A stretch of 64,000 nt of DNA from an uncultured Clostridia bacterium (GTDB lineage: Bacteria; Bacillota; Clostridia; Oscillospirales; Acutalibacteraceae). How positions within the stretch are numbered: the stretch's first letter is position 1; every line of letters starts with the position of its first letter. Where the stretch lies: contig CANPVE010000008.1 of assembly GCA_947581635.1 (NCBI GenBank), positions 46,533-110,532 on the forward strand. The letters are read 5' to 3'. Below the pieces are notes generated by a model. That model was not told the DNA's origin, ran no database searches, and saw only the letters and a list, made by a program, of their open reading frames with translations. The position numbers were made by a program, and so were the translations under genes. Shown here in pieces: positions 59,363-64,000 of the stretch.

Positions 59363-59406
59363 AAAAAGCCCCGGCAGATTACGGATATTGAAACTGCCGA
59401 GGCTTT
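59363..59406 (-). terminator. Terminator of htrA
   Basis: AAAGCC-CGGCAG / CTGCCG-GGCTTT stem with small bulges; TTTTT on the minus-strand side, ~50 bases after the htrA stop. Confidence 0.75.
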
Positions 59407-59454
59407 ATAATATTTAATTTACAAGCAATCCACAAAGGATTTTAATTGAGAAGT

Positions 59455-60789
59455 TTACCCCTTTGATTCGGAGAGAGTTATGGATACGGTGTGATCATTA
59501 CCGCCTCTTCTGACTACCATGGTTACTGTATCGCCAACGGAGCAATTCTTGAGCTCCGCCGCAAGTTCAGTCTCGCTTTGGATTTCCTTGCCGTTGAAGG
59601 AAACGATCTTGTCGCCCGACTTAAGGCCCGCGTTTGCAGCGTCCGAGCCGTTCTCAACTCTGGTGATATAAAGACCAGTTTCATTCACGCCGTACATCCA
59701 TGCGGTCTGTGCGTTTGTTATACTGAGAACTGAGACGCCTAAGCTCACGCGCCCGGTAACGTATCCGTATTCCCTGAGATCAGTGAACACATCCAGCACT
59801 GTATTTACCGGAATGGCAAAGCCCAAACCCTCAATGTCAGAGCCGCTGGACTTTGCGTTGACGATGCCGATTAGATTACCGTCGTCGTCAAAGAGACCGC
59901 CGCCAGAGTTGCCGGGGTTGATTGCCGCGCTGGTCTGAAGCAGGTTCATTGTCTGCCCGTCAATTTCAATCTCTCTGTCGAGAGCGCTGACGATGCCGCT
60001 CGTGACCGTTCCGCCCAGCTGACCTAGGGGATTGCCTATGGCGATGGCAGTTTGACCTACCTTCAGGTTGTCCGAATTACCGATAACCGCAGGGGTCAGC
60101 CCTGTAGCGTCTATTTTAAGCAGAGCGAGGTCGGTCATTGAATCGTCGCCCACTATGGATGCCGGATAGCTTGATCCGTTTCTCAGTGTCACGGTTATGG
60201 TTTGAGCGCCATCAATCACGTGATGATTTGTCATGATATAACCGTCTGCGGAGAATACAACGCCGCTGCCTGCGCCCTGAGAGATGTACTGCCCCATAAA
60301 TCTGCTGGTTGAAACCACCTCTGTGGTTATCTCAACAACAGAATCCGCAACTCCGCTGGACATGATATCTTCCACTGAATATGAGTCTTGGCTGCCATCA
60401 TCGGACGTTCTGTCAATTGCTTTAAATACAACACTGGTACCGTCCTCGGATTTAATAACGGTTTCGTTACTGTGACCGCCCAATTTCGCACCGATGTACC
60501 CTCCTGCCAAGCCTATTACGGCAGCGGATGCAATTGAAATAATCACGGTGGGGACACTGACGCCAAACGACTTTCTGCCTTTCGAGCTTCCGCCTGACGG
60601 AGCCGTGTATCCGGTATTGTGCGGAATGTACTGAGGCTGCGAGGTCTGGGGCACATATTGATGATTGTACGACGGAACCGTCGAGTATGCGTTGTCACCC
60701 TGATTTGGAACGGGGTTTCCCGAACCTCCATAGCTATACGTCACATTGTTATTGTTATTGAGATTATTGTTGTTATAATTGTCTTCCAT
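59455..60789 (-). CDS. htrA: HtrA/DegP-type membrane-anchored serine protease
   Basis: 444 residues. Cytoplasmic N-terminus (1-75) that is strikingly Asn/Gln/Tyr-rich, one transmembrane helix (~79-103), trypsin-like domain with His190 (NHHVID), Asp220 (MTDLALLK) and Ser295 (GNSGGG), and a C-terminal PDZ domain (VENGSDAANAGLKSGDKIVSFNGKEI). It degrades or refolds misfolded proteins outside the membrane. ATG 60789 follows AAAGGGG; the frame is open 12 codons upstream. Own terminator, no partner two-component genes adjacent. Confidence 0.96.
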   Translation of the reverse strand: MEDNYNNNNLNNNNNVTYSYGGSGNPVPNQGDNAYSTVPSYNHQYVPQTSQPQYIPHNTGYTAPSGGSSKGRKSFGVSVPTVIISIASAAVIGLAGGYIGAKLGGHSNETVIKSEDGTSVVFKAIDRTSDDGSQDSYSVEDIMSSGVADSVVEITTEVVSTSRFMGQYISQGAGSGVVFSADGYIMTNHHVIDGAQTITVTLRNGSSYPASIVGDDSMTDLALLKIDATGLTPAVIGNSDNLKVGQTAIAIGNPLGQLGGTVTSGIVSALDREIEIDGQTMNLLQTSAAINPGNSGGGLFDDDGNLIGIVNAKSSGSDIEGLGFAIPVNTVLDVFTDLREYGYVTGRVSLGVSVLSITNAQTAWMYGVNETGLYITRVENGSDAANAGLKSGDKIVSFNGKEIQSETELAAELKNCSVGDTVTMVVRRGGNDHTVSITLSESKG

Positions 60790-61127
60790 AATGAAATTAC
60801 CCCTTTGCTTACTTAATAAATACACGTCCTGTTGCTAACGGTTTACAGTATATTCCTCTACAGTGATATTAATTTGATTAAAATGAAAATAAATTTTGTT
60901 TTATAAGTTACGGATTTATTATAAAATACATAATTGAAATACTCCATATTTAACTTTTGTAAAATTAAAATTCCACATATGTTCATATTTGATACATATT
61001 TTTATGGTAAAATCAACGAATATTGTATAATTAACCGTGTATCGAAGCCCTCAATATCATTTATTGTTCGCCAAACGCCGTTATTTATTCAATAAAATCG
61101 TTTAAATGTCAGGTGTGATGAGGTAAT
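60790..61127. other. 338-base AT-rich divergent region between htrA and the YibE/F gene
   Basis: Very AT-rich. Candidate -10 boxes TATACT (minus, 60847-60852) and TATAAT (plus, 61026-61031) lack good -35 boxes. Nothing else recognised. Confidence 0.4.
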
Positions 61128-62612
61128 ATGAAGGATTTTATACGCAAAAACAAAGGTGTCATTGTCAGCTATCTCGGCGTTGCCGCAGTGCTGATAGTTG
61201 TGGCTATGTTGTATGTTTTCTGGGACAGGGAAACCGGAACAGCCAATTATTCACAGGGAAATGGTCAGGAAAACGTCTCGGAAACCGACTATTATCTTCA
61301 GAACACCTCAGCGTCCGATATGTCGATAGATAACATGACGATTGAGCGTGTGAAAGTTACCGAGCTGGTTCGTATAGTTGAAAGCGACGATGACTGGGGC
61401 GGCGAATCAATGGTTCAGCGCACTCAGATATTTATGGTGGAAATACTCACGGGTAAGTATAAAGGCGAGACCGCCGTAATGACGCTCGATCTCACAGATA
61501 TAACCGGAACAGGTAAGGGCGTGATTGAGGCCAAAGTAGGAGACCATCTGCTGGGATACTTTGTTGAGGACGAGGCGACAAACGCGCTGATAGGCACCTG
61601 TACGGGATTCCAGCGGGATATTCCGCTTATGTGGTTGGGCGTGGCGTTTGTATTGCTGTTGATACTCTTCTTTGGCAAAAACGGCGTTAAATCTTTCTCT
61701 GCGCTGGTCGTGACCTGCATAATGCTGATATTTGTAATGATACCGCTGGTGTATTACGGCATGGATCCGATCCTTGCTGTGGCGATATTTGGCTTTGCCA
61801 CCATAGTTGTGACGCTGCTTATGGTATACGGGCCGTCCGCTTCGTCATTGGCGGCGGGCTGCGGAGCAATAGGCGGCGTGCTGACGGCCGCTGTAATCGC
61901 ATATGTTATGAAAGGCATAATATGGATAACAGGAACGGTCGAAGAGGACTCTATCAGTTTGCTCTACACGGACAACGGAATGAAGCTTGACGTTTCGGCG
62001 ATTATGTTTGCCGCGATAGTAATAGGCAGCTTGGGCGGTACCATAGACGTAAGCGTTTCAATTTCGTCGTCACTCGAGGAATTGAAGGATAAAATGGGAG
62101 ATAACATCACAGGTTGGGAGCTCGCCCGTTCGGGAATGACAGTTGGACGCAGCATAATGGGCGCCTCTCTCAATACAATGATTCTGGCATATGTTGGCAG
62201 CTCCTTCCAGCTTCTCATGCTTTTCAGCGCATACAATATGCATATGATAGATATAATAAATAACGAGATGATAGCGCTAGAGCTTCTCCGCGCATTGGCG
62301 GGTTGTTTCGGACTGCTTATGACTGTACCGATAACATCTATAGTGGCGGCGGTTTTCAGCAGCGGAGGAAATATGGGCGAACTCAGGCTTAGAAAGTCCA
62401 AGACTGCGGGCAAAATTTCCAATGTCAATAAAAGGGTGAGCAACTTCTGGAAGAAGTCAGTGGAGGAAGCGAGCGAAAAATCCAGAGAAAAGGACGAGGA
62501 TATGATGAAGGTGAATTTGTTTGAGCGTGCAAAGGAGCATTATGCCGAGGCGGGAATAGAAGAAAATGAAGTTGACGAATATGACTTTGCCGATTCTGAT
62601 AAAGAGGAGTGA
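61128..62612 (+). CDS. YibE/F-family membrane protein
   Basis: 494 residues. N-terminal anchor (12-31), an outer domain to ~165 with QIFMVEILTGKYKGE and the motif VGDHLLGYF, then a run of helices from 168 to 395 with the YibE/F signature (DVSAIMFAAIVIGSLGGTIDVSVSISSSLEEL and GRSIMGASLNTMILAYVGSS). A charged cytoplasmic tail of ~80 residues follows. Function is not established; found widely in Firmicutes and suggested to be a transporter. Its stop overlaps the YfbR-like gene start region. Confidence 0.92.
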   Translation: MKDFIRKNKGVIVSYLGVAAVLIVVAMLYVFWDRETGTANYSQGNGQENVSETDYYLQNTSASDMSIDNMTIERVKVTELVRIVESDDDWGGESMVQRTQIFMVEILTGKYKGETAVMTLDLTDITGTGKGVIEAKVGDHLLGYFVEDEATNALIGTCTGFQRDIPLMWLGVAFVLLLILFFGKNGVKSFSALVVTCIMLIFVMIPLVYYGMDPILAVAIFGFATIVVTLLMVYGPSASSLAAGCGAIGGVLTAAVIAYVMKGIIWITGTVEEDSISLLYTDNGMKLDVSAIMFAAIVIGSLGGTIDVSVSISSSLEELKDKMGDNITGWELARSGMTVGRSIMGASLNTMILAYVGSSFQLLMLFSAYNMHMIDIINNEMIALELLRALAGCFGLLMTVPITSIVAAVFSSGGNMGELRLRKSKTAGKISNVNKRVSNFWKKSVEEASEKSREKDEDMMKVNLFERAKEHYAEAGIEENEVDEYDFADSDKEE

Positions 62613-62614
62613 CA

Positions 62615-63250
62615 TTGGGCGATAATATGGCAGATACGAAGAAAATCGAGGATATTGAGAAGAACGAAAAAAGTTCGTTCTTTGCCATAATATCTCGAAT
62701 GAAGTATATTGACCGCTGGGCGCTAATGCGCAACACCCACAGTGAAAATCTCAGCGAGCATTCACTCGACACAGCGATAATAGCGCACGCTCTTGCGGTT
62801 ATACGCAACAGGAGATTTGGCGGTTCTGTAAATCCCGAACGCGCTGCGCTTTTGGCGATATTTCACGATGTGCCGGAGGTCATAACGGGCGATATGCCTA
62901 CTCCTGTAAAGTACTTCAGCGATGATATACGCAGCGCTTATGCGGAAGTGGAGAACGCCGCCGAAAGGCAGCTTCTGGCGTTGCTGCCCGAGGATCTCAG
63001 GAGCGAATACTCTCCGCTGATAACACACTCGGGCGAGGATGCGGAGCTTTTGAAAATAGTCAAATGTGCCGATAAGTTGAGCGCTCTGATAAAATGCATC
63101 GAAGAGGAGAAAGCCTTTAACACGGAGTTTTCCGCAGCAAGATGCTCCACGGAAAAAGCGATACGCGACATGGGACTCGATGAGGGCATAGAATTTCTGG
63201 AAGAATTCATTCCATCTTTTGGACTGTCGTTGGACGAGCAAAAGGTTTGA
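62615..63250 (+). CDS. yfbR: YfbR-like 5'-deoxynucleotidase (HD domain)
   Basis: About 211 residues. HD phosphohydrolase: WALMRNTHSENLSEHSLDTA, AIFHDVPEVITGDMPTPVKY (His-Asp metal pair and Glu) and IVKCADKLSALIKC. YfbR dephosphorylates deoxynucleoside 5'-monophosphates. TTG 62615 is five bases from GAGGAG; ATG 62627 is the alternative; either is translationally linked to the YibE/F gene, whose stop lies just before. Confidence 0.93.
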   Translation: MGDNMADTKKIEDIEKNEKSSFFAIISRMKYIDRWALMRNTHSENLSEHSLDTAIIAHALAVIRNRRFGGSVNPERAALLAIFHDVPEVITGDMPTPVKYFSDDIRSAYAEVENAAERQLLALLPEDLRSEYSPLITHSGEDAELLKIVKCADKLSALIKCIEEEKAFNTEFSAARCSTEKAIRDMGLDEGIEFLEEFIPSFGLSLDEQKV

Positions 63251-63421
63251 TTCGAGATTTTGAGGCAGTGTAGCATATGCAGTAGAAAACTGTGATGGTT
63301 CAGGTGAATATGTAGATAAAGTTAGGCAATGTCGGCGGGGGAGAGGCAATAATGCAGCCATGCGCTCGACCGTGGCGACGAACCTGTACGATCGTTGTTT
63401 GAATTGGAAACACTAAAATAT

Positions 63422-63468
63422 AGAAAAAAGTTCGCAAAAGCGTATTTTTAGCGCTTTGCGGACTTTTT
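63422..63468 (+). terminator. Terminator after yfbR
   Basis: Near-perfect stem AAAAGTTCGCAAAAGCG / CGCTTTGCGGACTTTTT with a short loop. Confidence 0.8.
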
Positions 63469-63522
63469 GTATTTTCCGTCATGTGAGTTTAAAATAATAA
63501 TTTTTTTATATGTTAAAAAATA

Positions 63523-63551
63523 TTGACATTTTATTAATTTTACTTTAATAT
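63523..63551 (+). promoter_or_regulatory. Promoter of the repetitive acidic protein gene
   Basis: TTGACA (63523-63528), 17-base spacer, TAATAT (63546-63551). Confidence 0.75.
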
Positions 63552-63623
63552 ATAGATGGTATGTTTTTTATCTTTGTGGAAATAAAAGCATAACTCATTG
63601 ATTTATGAAAGGGAGTTTTACCA

Positions 63624-64000
63624 ATGGAAAATAACACTAATCTGCCGGATATCACAAATGATAAGATGCCAACGGCAGACGAAATCATAAGCGAGGTTGC
63701 TCAGATTTCTTCCGTAGATGTTGAAGTGCCATCTGTTGAAGACACTGAAACACCCACTGCGGAGGTTGTTTCTCAGGAAGATGCATCCTCGGAAACACAG
63801 GCCGACGCAGAACAGGTTCAGGTTAATGTTCCGGGTGCAGAGCCGACAGATGCGACACAGCCACAGACAATTCCAGCAGATCCGGTGAAGGTGGTGGAGA
63901 TAGCACAGCCCGAACCCCAGTCTGCAGAGCCGACAGATGCGACACAGCCCCAGACAATTCCCGCAGATCCGGTGAAGGTGGTGGAGATAGCACAGCCCGA
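63624..64000 (+). CDS. Acidic repetitive protein, N-terminal part (runs off the window)
   Basis: 125 codons visible, no stop. ATG 63624 follows AAGGGAG. The N-terminus is acidic and Glu/Val/Thr/Ala-rich with no signal peptide. From residue 72 a 29-residue unit begins (AEPTDATQPQTIPADPVKVV, then EIAQPEPQS); the second copy starts at residue 101 and is cut by the window edge. Composition suggests a disordered spacer leading to an unseen C-terminal domain, perhaps membrane or wall anchored. Function unknown. Confidence 0.85.
   Translation, partial: MENNTNLPDITNDKMPTADEIISEVAQISSVDVEVPSVEDTETPTAEVVSQEDASSETQADAEQVQVNVPGAEPTDATQPQTIPADPVKVVEIAQPEPQSAEPTDATQPQTIPADPVKVVEIAQP
63837..64000 (+). repeat. 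87-base in-frame tandem repeat
   Basis: Unit 63837-63923 repeats from 63924 with only two silent changes over the visible 77 bases, so the duplication is very recent. Confidence 0.9.

Larger units (their letters stand above)
58532..59454. other. 923-base non-coding region between glgA and htrA
   Basis: Contains the glgA promoter, an inverted-repeat element (58843-58957), an extended -10 box TGCTATACT (58968-58976), a tandem 18-base repeat (59172-59207) and the htrA terminator. No gene with a ribosome site was found. Confidence 0.55.
63251..63623. other. 373-base intergenic region before the repetitive protein gene
   Basis: Contains the terminator at 63422-63468, the promoter at 63523-63551, and a short motif (63352-63367) shared with 23606-23621. 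No gene. Confidence 0.5.

Noticed and set aside
1..64000. CRISPR array, tRNA or rRNA genes, insertion sequence, prophage
   Set aside because: No regularly spaced direct repeats, cloverleaf genes, transposase or phage structural motifs were seen; the GH24 domain alone does not make a prophage.

Overview
The window reads as a chromosomal segment of an anaerobic, low-to-mid GC Gram-positive gut-type bacterium of the Clostridia, most likely the Oscillospiraceae/Ruminococcus group. This is an inference from gene content: GTP-type PEP carboxykinase, a GlgB-GlgC-GlgD-GlgA glycogen operon, PMCA-type Ca2+ ATPase, DUF512 radical-SAM protein next to der, AddA-type recombination, SH3b/GH24 wall hydrolase, sigma-A promoters with near-consensus TTGACA/TATAAT boxes and strong AGGAGG-like ribosome sites. 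I saw no rRNA, tRNA, CRISPR array, intact insertion sequence or prophage.

Layout. 1-4.1 kb: a large secreted lysozyme on the minus strand with eleven SH3b repeats, cut by the window edge. 4.3-12.4 kb: malic enzyme, a small XRE/membrane-protein pair, secG and rnr, a YdjM-like membrane hydrolase, a decayed gene remnant, and PEP carboxykinase. 12.9-20.9 kb: corA, then lrp-like regulator, aminotransferase, ispE, addA and a type-4 uracil-DNA glycosylase. 21-29.7 kb is the most accessory-looking part: a three-gene cell-surface O-acylation cassette (DUF4358 lipoprotein, MBOAT acyltransferase, DHHW protein), a sigma-region-2/transmembrane/ectodomain fusion protein, an orphan histidine kinase, and an ABC exporter pair. 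30-40.7 kb: housekeeping genes (pgi, yceD-rpmF, DUF512, der, plsY, gpsA, HAD phosphatase, nitroreductase, pfkA). 41-47.7 kb: the glycogen operon. 47.8-58.5 kb: regulators, a histidine phosphatase, an HPr-like protein without the phospho-histidine, dCMP deaminase, Ca2+ ATPase, MarR-type regulator with citrate synthase, two TerD-family proteins, and a second, canonical glycogen synthase. 59.4-64 kb: HtrA protease, YibE/F membrane protein, YfbR-like nucleotidase, and the start of a repetitive acidic protein running off the end.

How the genes work together. Much of the window is central carbon metabolism: pgi and pfkA route hexose phosphate, GlgC/GlgD make ADP-glucose, glycogen synthase and GlgB build and branch glycogen, and malic enzyme, PEP carboxykinase and citrate synthase handle C3/C4 flux. 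Odd points inside this set are a GlgA copy that has lost canonical active-site residues, a GlgB with a long lysine-rich repeat tail, a PFK with mixed ATP/PPi signature residues, and a Crh-like HPr homologue. The strongest candidate for an undescribed system is the protein at 24602-26572, which joins an ECF-sigma region-2-like domain to a membrane anchor and a large extracytoplasmic domain, without sigma region 4.
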